Positions 1 through 11,526 of a DNA stretch of 64,000 nucleotides are shown one piece after another. The stretch is from Glutinoglossum americanum. Its lineage: Eukaryota > Ascomycota > Geoglossomycetes > Geoglossales > Geoglossaceae. How positions within the stretch are numbered: position 1 is the stretch's first letter; each line of letters starts with the position of its first letter. The notes under the pieces were generated by a model. That model had not been told where the DNA came from, made no database searches, and saw only the letters and a program-made list of their open reading frames with translations. The DNA is taken from the NCBI GenBank assembly GCA_020080175.1, contig JAGHQL010000077.1, positions 1-64,000 on the forward strand, read 5' to 3'. The position numbers were made by a program, and so were the translations under genes.

Positions 1-560
1 ACGGGCATCATAAGGACTCCCCAATGGAAGCACGGCCGGAGGCAAGGGGTCCGTATGCGTCCATGGAGGGAACCGGGCAGGTCCCTACCCGTGGGTCCCT
101 CAGGGCCATTAGTATATATAGAAGGCCGAGGAGGGTCCGGAAGGGAACCTCATCGGTCAATACCATAATCACATTAGATAGACTATTAAGGACCATTAGG
201 CCTACCCTCCTGTCGTGCCACACGGCCGGCCTCCCTTGCTCCGTCGTGACCGGCCCTCTAGGGCTAGCTCGGCCTCGACGCCCGCGGCACCCAACCTTCA
301 CGACCCAGCTTATATAAGCGGCCGTCACAATCTTGTAAGGGATGCGGCTAGCATTGCCTATACCACCTCTACTTGCCTCGCTGGATTGGTGCCAGTATAG
401 CATCTTTATTCTGAGAGCTTTCAGGTATGATATTATGTATCGCAGACCCTACACCCCTTTTGAAGGGGGTCACTAGCCTCATTAGGAGGACAGCAATTAG
501 TTTTATTACATATTGAATAGCAACAGATTCTAGCTCTCTATATAGCCGTACCACGAAGGT
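1..560. other. GC-rich block of unknown nature at the left edge
   Basis: This stretch is much more GC-rich than the AT-rich DNA that follows from about 560. It contains a TATATAAG box near 311 and several short self-complementary stretches (for example near 420-480). No reading frame resembles a known protein. The abrupt change in composition suggests a piece of a dispersed repeat, possibly an old LTR-type fragment, but I see no matching second copy or clear ends inside the window, so the class is a guess. Confidence 0.25.
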
Positions 561-1169
561 ATAATACCGTATAGCCCGATCGTTTAGCTGTAGCGGTTAT
601 ATCGACTACGTAGACACTGGCACACTGCCACTGTGACTCATCAGACCTACGCTAAGGTCTAACAGATCTAGTATACTGAGTAACTAAAAGACTAGCTATC
701 TGTCATATAGTAGTAATTCTAAGTGGCATGCTATATTGATCTATCAATAGGATTTACTGCTTAAGACTCTTTTCTTGTGCTGATGTAAGATAGTGGTTTA
801 GAGTAATAAAATCACATTTTGGTTTGATGTCTTTGATGCATTATTAGGTTGTGCTTCAGTATACATTGTATGTTGATATAGCAGCTTAGAAACTTGAAAA
901 TTGACTTTGCTTATAGGTATCAACAGCTAGATTTAATTTACTATCTCAAAAAAGGGTATCTTGTTGTTGCAGTAATGTGCTAGTAATTAGTAAAGTGGCC
1001 TGAATGCTTGTATAGTCAGCTTGCTTACTAAACATGTTACAGAGTAAGGTATTTATAATCAAGCCATTCACTAGAAATTTCTTAAGCTGTACATAGGACT
1101 ATACAAAAGTTTTAAAAATTTCGCTTAAGCTATATCTCACTAAAATCTAGTTAAGACTTTAGTTAAGCA

Positions 1170-1650
1170 GATGCCTGATCCTTACAATAACTATTTTCAC
1201 CCTTTAAGAGAAGAACTATATTAATGTGAGCCTTAATGTGTTGAATTCAAGCTTGAATTTTACTCTGCTCAAGCTCATTCCATGCTTTTTCCCATGCTTT
1301 GATAAACTTTTTTTTAGTTCTAAAAGGTCCTTCTTTAATAATTACTCTTTTAAAATACTTAAGCCAGCTCAATCATATTAAGGTCAAGAGAGTTTCCTGA
1401 CCATAATATTCTTTAAATATCAAAATCTATAAGATTTTTGCTTGAGCTTGATATACATAAAGAAAAGTATTGTTTTCTTATATAACTGTATTGGGTCTTT
1501 TTTTTGCACATTCCTTTACAAAAAAAAAAAAAGCTTTTTTATAAGAATAACTCTTTTATAATAATATTAATTAATACCTTTAGCTTTTGCATTTCTGATA
1601 AGCTTTGTTATTTTTTTTAGTAAAATTCTATTAAAATTTTCTACCAGCTG
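1170..1650 (-). mobile_element. Decayed Tc1/mariner transposon (transposase C-terminal part)
   Basis: Reading the minus strand, about 1407-1361 gives LWSGNSLDLNMIELA followed by a stop where the family has Trp. This is the conserved WPGNSPDLNPIE-W segment around the last catalytic Asp of Tc1-type DDE transposases. After one frame change, the following bases read KRVIIKEGPFRTKKKF, then KAWEKAW, and finally IQHIKAHI and KGENSY (about 1230-1187), matching the usual tail (AWIERIP-HIQ--I-LKGGNEY). Several Trp codons have become stops and the DNA is strongly AT-rich (560-1670), as expected from repeat-induced point mutation. Upstream, the sequence is too eroded to follow beyond about 1650, where a small TA-flanked element begins. 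The copy is dead. Its outer ends and any terminal inverted repeats were not found. Confidence 0.7.
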
Positions 1651-1670
1651 GTTGTTTTCTAATATTCATA

Positions 1671-1964
1671 GACTGCGCAACGGGTTTCGGGTACCCGACC
1701 CGACCCTGGGTAAAACTCGGCCATCGGGTAGGGTAGGGTTGTGATTTTGGCAACCCTACCCGACCCGTCGGCCGGGTTTTCCAATGTGCTCCCGCTAAAG
1801 TTGCCTAAAACAGCTAGTTTTACCGCTTTGGGCAACTTTAGCGAGTGGGTCGGCCGGGTTTTGCAGGGTCGGGTTGGAGGCTCTCAACCCGACCCTACCC
1901 GCGGGTCGCCAAGCGGCCGGGTTGGAGGTGCCAAAACCCGACCCTACCCGACCCGATGCGCAGC
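1671..1964. mobile_element. Palindromic short element, copy A (MITE-like, TA flanked)
   Basis: The element begins GACTGCGCAACGGGTTTCGG and ends with a degenerate complement (TGCGCAGCC at 1956-1964). It is bounded by TA at 1669-1670 and 1965-1966, the duplication made by Tc1/mariner transposases. Inside are repeated GGGTCGGG/CCCGACCC blocks and an inner inverted repeat (CGCTAAAGTTGCC against GGCAACTTTAGCG). It has no coding capacity. Another terminal repeat lies at 2219, so a longer element 1671-2219 with an internal end is an equally good reading. Confidence 0.65.
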
Positions 1965-2094
1965 CTAGTTAAACCCAATTAGGTTAGATTTTGCCAAGAT
2001 ATTGTGTGCTAAGCCAAATTGAGTAATTGGAAAAAAAGGCCGAAATTTTAATTGATGCCATAGGACCCCTAAAATGACTGCCAAAAAAGGTAAA

Positions 2095-2219
2095 ATGCCT
2101 GGCGGAGTACCCTGCCCAACCCTGCCCTGAGTAGGGTTTTGGACATTGTAACCCTACCCTACCCGATGGCTGGATTTTACCCAGGGTCGGGTCAGGTACC
2201 CGAAACCCGTTGCGCAGTC
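2095..2219. mobile_element. Palindromic short element, right-end fragment
   Basis: The right end (about 2180-2219) is the near-perfect reverse complement of the start of copy A: GGGTCGGGTCAGGTACCCGA followed by AACCCGTTGCGCAGTC, then TA at 2220-2221. The left part (from about 2095) contains worn CCCTGCCC and GTAGGGTTTT blocks of the same family. It may be a truncated separate copy, or the true right end of a 549-bp element that starts at 1671. Confidence 0.5.
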
Positions 2220-2355
2220 TAGCCCCGGGTAAAAACCGGCAGCCAATGTAAAATAGCTAAAGTAGCCAGAATGGCTAATTTTACCCTGCATTAATGCCTA
2301 GATCAATTAAAACTTATTTTAACTGCAGTTTAGAGAGATGTAGGAGTAGGCAGTA

Positions 2356-2537
2356 GACTGCGCAACGGGTTTCGGGTACCCGACCTGACCCGTCGACCGG
2401 GTTTTCCAATGTGCCCTCGCTAAAGTTGCCTAAAACAGCTAGTTTTGCTGATTTTTACCGCTTTGGGCAGCTTTAGCGAGCGGGTCGGCCGGGTTTTATC
2501 CAGGGTCGGGTCGGGTCCCGAAACCCCTTGCGCAGTC
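2356..2537. mobile_element. Palindromic short element, copy B (182 bp, intact ends)
   Basis: Copy B starts GACTGCGCAACGGGTTTCGG and ends with its reverse complement (CCGAAACCCCTTGCGCAGTC), flanked by TA at 2354-2355 and 2538-2539. Terminal inverted repeats are roughly 30 bp with few mismatches. The inner part matches copy A (CCAATGTGC, GCTAAAGTTGCCTAAAACAG, TTTAGCGAG and GGTCGGCCGGG blocks) but lacks about 60 bp found in A. No protein is encoded. It looks like a non-autonomous element moved by a Tc1/mariner-type transposase. Confidence 0.7.
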
Positions 2538-2539
2538 TA

Positions 2540-3453
2540 GTCACATGGGCTTGGGATCCCCTTTGCTTACTTCACGCCGATGTAGTTCTAATACATGTGC
2601 ACCCTACTGTTGGCCTATACGGTGGCAGTATGGGATTATATTAGAATTGATCACGCTTTCTCTGAGAATAAGGCTATATATAGTCGTATTGGCTTGGCAT
2701 CACCCTTGATTACCCGGCCGCCCCGGTGTAATTCCATTACAATTATATTATTTTTATCATACCAATACCATATTAGGCTGCACACTGAATTTCCTTAACC
2801 CTTTCTTTTTCACTAAAATCTAAATATCATTGGATTTTGTCTTGGGTAAGGTGGGCTTACTGGAGCCTCCTTCAAGTGTTGGAAGGGGGCGAGTTCCTCC
2901 TGTCTTGGGAGCTAAGGCCCTGTCGCGGTATGTCTCAACAGACCCTATCCCTACGATTTCGCCGCCTTGGTCTGCAGCTTCGCCCCATCGTTTCAAACCC
3001 CTTCCATACCCCTGGATATTTGTTGTCTGATTTCACTCCTTCGCCGTCTTGTATCGGAATATCTGATTGCATAGTGTATGTTTCTCTATGGTACCAGATG
3101 TCTGAGCACGAGCCTTCTATTTCCATTATACCTCCGGTGTTTTTTTCTTGCTTTGGACATATTTAACTTGCCAAGCCTCGAATCACACCATTGTTTCTTT
3201 TGGTAGGCAACCTTTCTATGGTCTTTGTTGTCGAACTGGAAACTGATCGGGTTCTTGACGCGAGCGAAAGTTCGGTCTATTCGTACCGGACTGAAGCTGA
3301 ATCTGGCTAATAAAATATGGAGCGTTATAGGTCGTGCGTCAGGATTGCCCCATAGGCCAACGCGGCTAGTTAATTTTAGCATTTCCAGATTCCCGCCGCC
3401 TCCATGAGTGAATCTCACTCAAGTCTCGAACTCTTCGCGACTTGATAAACCAT
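2540..3453. other. Intergenic, no gene seen
   Basis: Open frames up to about 110 codons exist on both strands, but none resembles a known family, carries a domain motif or has coherent splice sites. The segment separates the repeat zone from the 3' end of the AFG2-type gene. I see no RNA gene or repeat in it. Confidence 0.5.
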
Positions 3454-5959
3454 CTATAACTTCTTGGTTCCTCCAACGCTCCATTGCTCGTATCTCGACC
3501 TTACGGTAGGGGTGATTTGTCGATCCACCTTCTCCAGAGCCGATTCGAAGTGTAATTTAGTAATTGGCCTAATCTTTCCATCCCTTAAACTGTCTTTCAT
3601 TGCCCCATGGCCAGCTTTGTCGCAGATACTAACGATCTCTGCCCCGGAGTGGCCTTCCATTCTCTCTGCCAGTTCTCCGATGTCGATGTCCTCCGAAATC
3701 TTCATTTTATTCATCTTGATCCTCAAAATATCTTTGCGAGCAAGTTGGTCCGGTGGGCCGACGTATAAAATAGTGTCTAGCCTTCCAGGTCGCATTAAAG
3801 CTGGATCTAGAATTTCTGGTTTATTGGTCGCTGCTAGGATAATGACACCCCTGAGCATCTCAATGCCATCCATCTCATTAAGCAACGTGGTCAGGACATT
3901 AACCCCATTACTTTGTCCTCCTTCTCTTGCGCTTCCAATAGCGTCTATCTCATCAAAGAAAATGACACTTGGGCTGGCCGCTCTCGCTTTGCGGAATACT
4001 TCCCTTACCGCTCGCTCGGATTCTCCAACATACATATTCAATATCTCAGCGCCTTTGACGGCGATAAAATTGAGGCCCGCCTCTGTTGCCAAAGCTTGTG
4101 CAGTCAGAGTCTTCGAACATCCGGGAGGGCCATAAAGCAGTAAACCCTTTGTTCCCGTAATGCCGAGCTCTGCCATTATTTCGGGGTGCTATGAAATGGT
4201 CAAAACTAAGATATTACTATCCAACTAAGGAGCCCTGTCATACCTTTAGCGGCCACTCCACAGCCTCCCGTAAGCTTTGTTTCACCTCGTCTTGTCCGCC
4301 GATGTCGGTCCACCTAACTTTTGGGGGTTCCAAATACACCTCTCTCATAGCTGTTGGTCTGACTTCTAGGAGGGCAGCATCGATGTCATCTTGCGTCAAC
4401 TGATATGCGATTTTTGTCTTGACTGCATGAACACCCTCTGTGCTCCACTTGTTGACATTAGTACTTAGTTCCTCTGTTTCAGAGCCCATCCTGATCCGGA
4501 GGTGCTCTAATCGAAAGATTGCCTTGGTTATGGCCTTCTTTAGAACCGCCTGAAGGTCGGCGCCCACGAACCCATGGGTTCGTTCACCAAGACTTTCAAG
4601 GAGCTCATCATGTATGTCGATAGACATGCCTAGCAACACCTTGATGATTTGTGTCCTTGCATCTGCATCCGGGATGGGTATCTCAATCTCAGATTCAAAC
4701 CGGCCTGGTCTTCTCAGCGACTCATCTATATCATTTGGACGACTGGTGGCTGCTATAACTAGAACTCGCGAGGGCTTTGAGCTACTGGAAGCATCATGCA
4801 AGCCGTTCAATTCTGCCACTAGCGTAGGAATGATCTTCAGGTCCCCAGTTTCTGAAGACCGGCCTCTTTTAGGCGCAAAGGAATCAAGCTCGTCAATAAT
4901 GATTATACTCGGCTGTAGTTTCTTCGCATCGCTAAAGACTTTTCTAATGGTTGCTTCGCTCTCGCCTACAAACTTGCCAATGACAGATGTATCGAGTGTG
5001 AAAACATGGCCCCATCCAGTGGACGCAATCTCGCGGAGGATGAGTGACTTGCCTGTCCCAGGTGGCCCATAGAGCAATATCCCCCCCGGTCCGCCTAGCC
5101 TTGAAGGTATGTCATAATTTCGCATGTCAAAAGCTGCGAAAAGTTGATTTAAATAGCTGATTTGGGAGGCCAAGCCGCCTATCGCCACTGGACAAATGTG
5201 AAGACGCATAGCTTCCGTGGGTGGACTTACAGCGCTCGCAGTCATGCCTGTTGAGATTCTAACTGTTGAATTTTTCCCAAATCTGGAGAAAGATAATAAC
5301 TCCGAGTCTTGCGATTCGGACAGCTCAGATCCAGTTAAGACTGATACTCTCTCGACTCGGAAGGACCGCTTCTGGCCCTTGCATTCTAGGTTTTCGAATA
5401 CCATGCCAGTGACAATATATTCTGCCCTTCCTTTTGCTGTTCAGTACATATTGTAGCACTGTGGGATTAGGGGTTGAGAAGGATTGAGTGAAGTATCTGT
5501 AGGATAACTACCTAATGGGTAATTGAGAAACCACTCCCAGCCCGCATTGTCCCTGCTATCCAAGGCAGCGTCTCTGCTAATATCTGGAGGTCTCTGTGAG
5601 CCCGCTTCTGGTTCGACGTCTTTCAAAAAAACCAGGGATGAGTTGGCTATTGGGCTATCCCTTTTGGCTAGGGAAACCCTATCTCCTAGCCTGAAGCCGT
5701 AGGTGTTCTGAAGGGTTTTTGAAGTCTGTACTATAGTGTCTTGGATCTTTTCCGGAGCTGGCCAGGCGAGAGCAGTATGCTGTGACCGGCCCTCGATCCA
5801 AATATAGCATGGGTCACCAGCACGCAATTGATGCAAAAGGAGTGCAGCTGGTGCCAAATATATTCGAAAAGCATCTTTGTAGTCGGCCTTTCCAGGTTTA
5901 GAAAAGGGGCGGATAGTATATTTTCTGGAGTCTTGATTCTGGCGGTTTGCGGATTCCAT
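3454..5959 (-). CDS. AFG2: AFG2/Drg1-type AAA ATPase
   Basis: Exons on the minus strand: 5959-5512, 5436-4244 and 4188-3454 (introns 75 and 55 nt), giving 791 aa, the usual size for Afg2/Drg1. The family hexamer strips Rlp24 and other factors from cytoplasmic pre-60S ribosomes. There are two AAA modules. D1 has GPPGTGKS near residue 275 and Walker B IIIIDELD. D2 has GPPGCSKT near 568 and VIFFDEID. The Cys-Ser form of the second P-loop is typical of Afg2/SPATA5 and separates it from Cdc48. The first 150 residues form the divergent N domain. The gene faces the next one across a 152-bp shared promoter. Confidence 0.9.
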
Positions 5960-6111
5960 TTCATAACTCGGAACGGAGGAGATATGTCCCCTAGGACATT
6001 CGATTATGCATGTATTCGCTTACATACACGGCATTACCCTGCAACAAACAAACATGCTGCCCTCCACTTTATGCCTCTCCATCATCACCCAGATAGGTCT
6101 GGGTGCCCGTC

Positions 6112-7413
6112 ATGTCTTGCCTACTGCTTCCCCGTTCCCAATTCATCCCGCACGGATTGGGTTTTCGGCGATGGTTTCGCCTTTCCGCTAACTTACACAC
6201 CATTGGTCATCCAATAACACTCTTGCAAGAATTATTTCCGGAAGAAGCAGAGGCTGTTAGGACTGGTAAGCCTGAGGTAGATAATGCCCGGCCCACTGCG
6301 GCACAGACTAGGCATGTACCACGCTTACCACTGACGACGGATGTGGAGGGACATCGGGGTGGATCGTTGGATCACCGGGAGGAGAAAACCCGCAAACGTA
6401 AGTAGGAAACCTCAAGTTGTAGTGGTAGTGACCGCGAGAGATTTCTGACTATTTAATTCTTTAGGGAATACAAGACCTGAATCGGAAAAGCCTCGCGTCG
6501 CGGTGTTGTTTTTGCGACATGCGCCCAGGACGTTGACTGAACCCGACTTTCGACGATTAATCCCAAAAGGTCGTCATATACTATCGTGGAAGCTTGAGGG
6601 TGATATTCTGAAAGGTTGTGGCATCACTCCTTAATAATTGCCCTCCACTACGTCCGATTCTAACGCCTACCAGTAATTCCTGCTCGCAACCCCTATTCGT
6701 TGACGCCTTTGGGTCATTACTATCTTCTTTTCTCATCAATGTCATCTGCAGGCGCATATAGAGCACACGTGAGTCGAGTGCATCGGCTTTCCAAAGCATA
6801 CACCCCTAATACCTCATCATCACCCCTACCTCCCCCCCCTAATTATCTTGTGGACGATATATCGGGAGAGGATGTGCATGCATTGTTGCGAGACTACGCC
6901 TTCATACCACCGTCACAAGACATGTCCTTGATGTTTGTCAAGTACCCATACCCACCTCCGATCCAGCGGCTTATCGATAACGGTGGATATGGTCGGCTGG
7001 GTAGTCAGAAAGGCGGGTCGGCCAATTCGGTTCTATTCTCTGTCTACGGGACTCAGCCGACTACCGAAAGAGTTCGGAAAGCTATTTCACTGGATGGGAG
7101 GGAGAGATCTCTTCCCTGGGCCCTGGTTTCTCTTGCGAGGGCGGGCGAGGAGATTTTTGACTCCACGCGAAACGCACATGAGAAACACGATAAATTTGGG
7201 CAGGCCAGCAAGGTCCGCCGGGTGGCCGATCATCGAGAGTCGCGCCTGGCCGATGTTAGAAGGACTCCATCTCCGTGGCTAGTAAGGCTCTACGACGAGC
7301 TGGAAGCAAAGAGATTCGTACGAGCTTGGAACCAGCGGGCGTTTCCTATATCGTTTGATAGTTCAGCATCCGATGAGCCCCCATCCATTGTGAAAGCGGA
7401 GCTAGTTTGGTGA
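6112..7413 (+). CDS. Conserved-looking protein of unknown function, probably mitochondrial
   Basis: Exons 6112-6397, 6465-6614 and 6674-7413 (introns 67 and 59 nt) join to 391 aa. The first donor is GTAAGT; the second (GTTGTG) is weaker but keeps frame across DILK-VIPARNPYSLTPLGHY. The first 33 residues are rich in Arg, Leu, Phe and Ser with almost no acids, as in a mitochondrial targeting peptide. The middle (RVAVLFLRHAPRTLTEPDFR, then LTPLGHYYLLFSS) has the feel of a small alpha/beta, perhaps RNA-recognition-like, fold seen in uncharacterised fungal proteins. The Arg-rich C-terminal half shows no motif I know. I do not recognise the family with certainty. Confidence 0.75.
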
Positions 7414-7940
7414 GGTTCATTCGTAGCTATAGCTTGGATATAGCCGGGGGTCAAGTTATCATTGATTGTGAATTCACCGTCAATTTTAACAGACGATACA
7501 GATCCAGCACCAGGCTTTTTACAATGCATTTTCGTCTAGAAGTCGGAAGAGAAAACCCGTGAAAAGTCAAAATGAAATATTAAATAGCAATTACCCCTCT
7601 CGGACAACTTGACAGAAAACGGAATAAGAGATTGCGCAACAATTGCCCATCTCCCTGAAGTTGATGACCTCAGGGAAGCAAAGATATGTGGGCATTGATT
7701 TTGATTTAATGCCAGGCCGTAAGAGCTGCCCCGAATCAGTCACAAATGTCAACACACAATTAGGAATGAGTTCCTAAGACAGAAGGTTTACAGGCTGAAC
7801 TAGCACTGTTGCCTGTGTGGTTTGTGACTTAGATAAGTCTGAGAGATTTCCAAAGCTGTCTGTTACAGCTTCAGACCGATCTCCAACGTCACTAACAGCA
7901 AGAGTCTTTGGTCTTCCCAAACCTGATTTTTTTCCACCAC
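7414..7940. other. Convergent intergenic region
   Basis: This is the shared 3' region of two genes that converge on it. No open frame or RNA gene stands out; it should hold the 3' UTRs and polyadenylation signals of both. Confidence 0.5.
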
Positions 7941-8701
7941 CTAGCAGCACTTTCCACTTAGAGCGTTACTATTACCTTCAATCTGACTAGATACATTGAC
8001 GCCTTGGGGTCCAGCTTGATCCGATTTGGCGGTGTCGATGATTCTCTTCTTGATGTCGGCTGCGAGACTGTAGAATGCCTTTTCGACATTAATATTGCTC
8101 TTTGCTGAGACTTCTAGAAACGGGATGCCTAATTCGTCGGCTAGTTGCTGCCCGCGCTCGGTTGACACCTGGCGTTTTTCTTCCCAATCGCATTTGTTGC
8201 CAATAAGTATCTTATTGACACCCTCTGTTGCATGTTGTTCCACGTTGGAAAACCAGGTCCGAATGTCTGCGGTATATCAGCAATGAGACACCAAAGTACA
8301 CATAATAGTAGCAGAGAGGTAGCGCATACTGTTAAAAGAACGCTCGTCGGTTACGTCGTACACTAATAAGATTCCCATCGCCCCTCGATAGTATGCTGTC
8401 GTGATCGTTCGAAATCTTTCCTGGCCCGCAGTGTCCCATATTTGAAGCTTTACGCGCTTCCCATCTAACTCGATCGTTCGAATTTTGAAATCGATGCCGA
8501 TAGTGGTAATGAACGAGGGCGTGAACGAGTCCTCACTGAATCGAAGCAAGCAACATGATTTACCCACACCAGAATCACCGATGAGCAGTAACTTGATCTA
8601 ATATTCTCGGAACTCAGTACCTGTAGGATATCGCGATTTAGAATGCTGTGACAGTTTGGGGGAGGACAAACGAGAAAGTCATAATTTCGTGAGCCAGCCA
8701 T
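7941..8701 (-). CDS. SEC4: Sec4/Rab8-type secretory Rab GTPase
   Basis: Exons 8701-8672 (only 10 codons), 8597-8330 and 8266-7941, introns 74 and 63 nt, 207 aa. All G motifs are present: GDSGVGKS in G1, the effector [24 protein letters not shown] in G3, GNKCDWEE in G4 and EVSAK in G5. The C terminus ends GKCC, the double-cysteine prenylation signal. The effector loop and [17 protein letters not shown] segment fit the Sec4/SrgA branch rather than Ypt1. This GTPase brings post-Golgi vesicles to the exocyst at growing tips and septa. The gene is complete, with the intron after the tenth codon using a GTTTGT donor. Confidence 0.93.
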
Positions 8702-9283
8702 GCTGGTGTATATGAGTCTGGTGTACTGAGCTGAAGACGAAGACGCCGGAGCGTTTAACAAAGCAAGATTAAGATATCCGTGAGGTAACTGTCTAGTACG
8801 GTGAGAAGAGTGGAACCACGAAGACTTGTAAGACGAGGCAGATAGCCTTATTGATGCAAGGGTTGGAAGAGCGAAGGGTCCAAGTAGGTATCGGAAGCAC
8901 AAACAACTAGTGCTATGTTCATGGACCAAGGATTATGATCGGTGGGAATTCCGCTGTGATTTTGGGTGAAGAGAGAGTTGGTGGATTTGTTGTGCGAGGT
9001 GAAAGTTACTACGGCAGGTAGGGACGTCGAATCATGGAATTATTGCAATAAGCGAGAACGAGACATGCCAACACTCATCGCTTCAAAGTACTCTGTACAG
9101 AGTACCTGTATACATATTAGACCTTGGTAAAAGCTTTCCACACTATTTTAGGCGTGCTACAATCCCTAATGAAGAGCTGTAGATACTGATGTGTTACTTA
9201 TGATAAGCCGAACGCTATATATACTTTCCGCTTGCTATCAACTTTTTAGCAAGGTACTTGGGCATTAAATTCTGATGAGTTGA
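8702..9283. other. Promoter region of the Rab gene; no gene seen
   Basis: This gap lies upstream of the Rab gene and downstream of NCA2. It contains CT/GA-rich stretches on the minus strand close to the Rab start, as is common in fungal 5' leaders. No credible coding frame or RNA gene is visible. Confidence 0.45.
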
Positions 9284-11526
9284 TTAGTTGAGCCACCTGG
9301 CAAATGCCCAACGGATTCTCTCCACCACTCTAAGCTGTCTTTCAACCCCAGTTCTGATATCTATCAAATCACCAACCTCCTCTACAAATTCGCGGTTGAT
9401 CTCGCTAGGCATGATCCGTTTGGCGAGCTTGAGTAACAAATCAACCTCGCACAACAGCAAGCCATGCTCTTTGTACGAAAGCATACCATTGTTGGAAGAG
9501 CTCGATGCCGTTAGGGTCCGATCAATGTTCCTGCAGCCCAGGATAAGGTTAGCTGTCAAAGGTGACCTAATCGGCGACGGCAAAAAGGGCATACCGGAGT
9601 ACTCGAAGCATTACGCCCTGCTGCTTGCCCTTGGCTAGGCCTTTGTGGATTCCGAGGAGTCTACTTACCCAGCGAAAAACCCCCAAGCAGACTAGTAATC
9701 CCGGAGTTAGGCCAACAAAGCTACACTATTAGTACTATATTATCGAAAGGGCGGATTACACATTTTGCTTACCCGAACACAAGCTCTTGGCTTTTTAATA
9801 ATGTATCGATTCCTCCAATTGCGACCTCAACATCCACTTTTGTCTTCTGAATTTGTATTAAGAGTGTCCGGACAAGATCGCCCTTGATAGTACCGATGAA
9901 CGGACTTCGTAGGTCCCTTTCGTATGCCATCAAAACTGCAGTTAAGTCACCCTCTCTAACCTTTTTTTTGATATCGGATATTTCAGCTTCGCTCAGTTGA
10001 CCTGTGGGTCTTGTCGAACCGTCCTCCGTGACTGAGTGAGGGTGGTCAATTGAATAGTCCAACACCATTCTCTCTAAACTTTCTCTATCACCTTCCAGGC
10101 TTCTCCTGCTCATGAGCGCAAGATCGGAGTCTTTGTCATGGTGTATCGTACTGATAACCTTTTTAACTGGGTCCACTACCCAATTAACCCAGAAGTCCAG
10201 GGTCGTCCTCCCAAGTTCCCGAATCCACGTAGTAATTTCCTTCTTCCGACTAACAAGGATGCGGAGGATTGTACTCGAGGAAAGCAAGAGAACTGTGCCA
10301 GGAAGCCAATAACGGACAAGACGAGGTGGGCGACCATATTCAGTTGCTAATAACTGGGTCGATGAGACGTGGTCTGGCATGTGCACTTGGAGGATTTTCT
10401 GCAATCTCATGGACAATAACGTTGTCCTTGGGACTGGGGTGATGTTATCGGAGGCCAGTCCAACAGATTCAGAATCACTTTCAACGCTGGCAAAGACGGT
10501 ATCCTCAAAATCTGTGATCCCAATGTCTGGTGATGTGACCTTTTGTAGGACGGTTTCCATCAATGCAATGCTCTTTTCCATAATGTTCTTCCATTCCTCC
10601 TGGTGAATAATAGTGCTCGTACTAGTCTGATGACCCTTTGTGATAATATTTCCTTCGTCGTCCACATCAAAACCCAAGCTTTCGTTCAGCAGAATGCCCA
10701 ACCCAGTAGCGCTCATTTCCCTCAGTTTTTTTAAACAGGCTCGTTTCTGTCTAGCTTCAGCCCGGCTTAGCGCGAATGGTGACATAACTCGATGCCGGAC
10801 ATCAGCAATTGACCGATCCTGTACGCTGCCTTTCACCAAGCCGTAGAATTGCCTCCAACGTCCCGCCAATGGTCGAGAAGACTGATCTGTTTCGGTGCTA
10901 GAAGCCCCCAAGCTCGGATGCCGTGTCTTGCTTATTTGAGTCTTCAGTCGCTGCCTCGCATCTTGATAGATTCCGATCGACCAATGCCATAAACGTAATG
11001 GTGATGTTTGGACTGAGTAAAGGGCTGTATAACTATAAGAACCAAGCACCTCGTCCCAATACCAAATATCATTACTAAGTGGTAAATTCTGTATAAGTAG
11101 GGTGTTTAGGATTAGCCCATATGTTTGTACGGTCGCTTTGCTGATGAGAAGCCACTCTAATTCCACCGCGTAGTTCGTGAGTGCACCATCTAATATTGGT
11201 GTAGAGAAGCGGGCTTGTTCAAGTATTCTCTTGACTCTGGAGGCCTTTAGCAGCGGCCTCGAGGAGGATGTTGTTGACAATAACTTAACCAAGCGCTGCA
11301 GTTCAGATATTTGCAATGTTTCGGATGTAATTGATATTTGTTTACTTGAACCATCCTTGGATTTTTGTGGGCTTGAAATCGGCGATGGCGACAAGGGTAG
11401 AGGAGTTGATAGCGGAAGCCTGTCTAGCTGCAAGTCTATACGGCGAACCAGACTAACAAATACTGTTAGTTTGTCGAAGCAGCATATAGGGAACAATGCA
11501 AAAACTCACTCGGCCACAAAAGACAT
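9284..11526 (-). CDS. NCA2: NCA2 family mitochondrial protein
   Basis: Exons 11526-11510 (17 nt), 11452-9773, 9720-9595 and 9530-9284; introns 57, 52 and 64 nt; 689 aa. The start MSFVADLVRRIDLQLDRL is split by the first intron. The C-terminal region from about residue 470 (RMVLDYSIDHP, then GDLTAVLMAYERDLRSPFIG) through a hydrophobic segment (FVGLTPGLLVCLGVFRW) to KEHGLLLCEVDLL and EEVGDLIDIRTGVERQLRVV is typical of Nca2. In yeast this mitochondrial membrane protein affects expression of the mitochondrial ATP6/ATP8 transcript. A hydrophobic stretch near residue 395 (WLPGTVLLLSSSTILRILVS) is a second likely membrane segment. The first coding exon is a micro-exon. Confidence 0.9.

Noticed and set aside
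3086-3418. 110-codon minus-strand frame upstream of the repeat zone
   Set aside because: No family resemblance or splice context; the region next to the repeats gives no sign of coding.
9600-9665. Extra intron at GTAAGTAGAC in NCA2
   Set aside because: The sequence reads straight through as RWVSRLLGIHKG in frame, matching the family, so no splice is needed.
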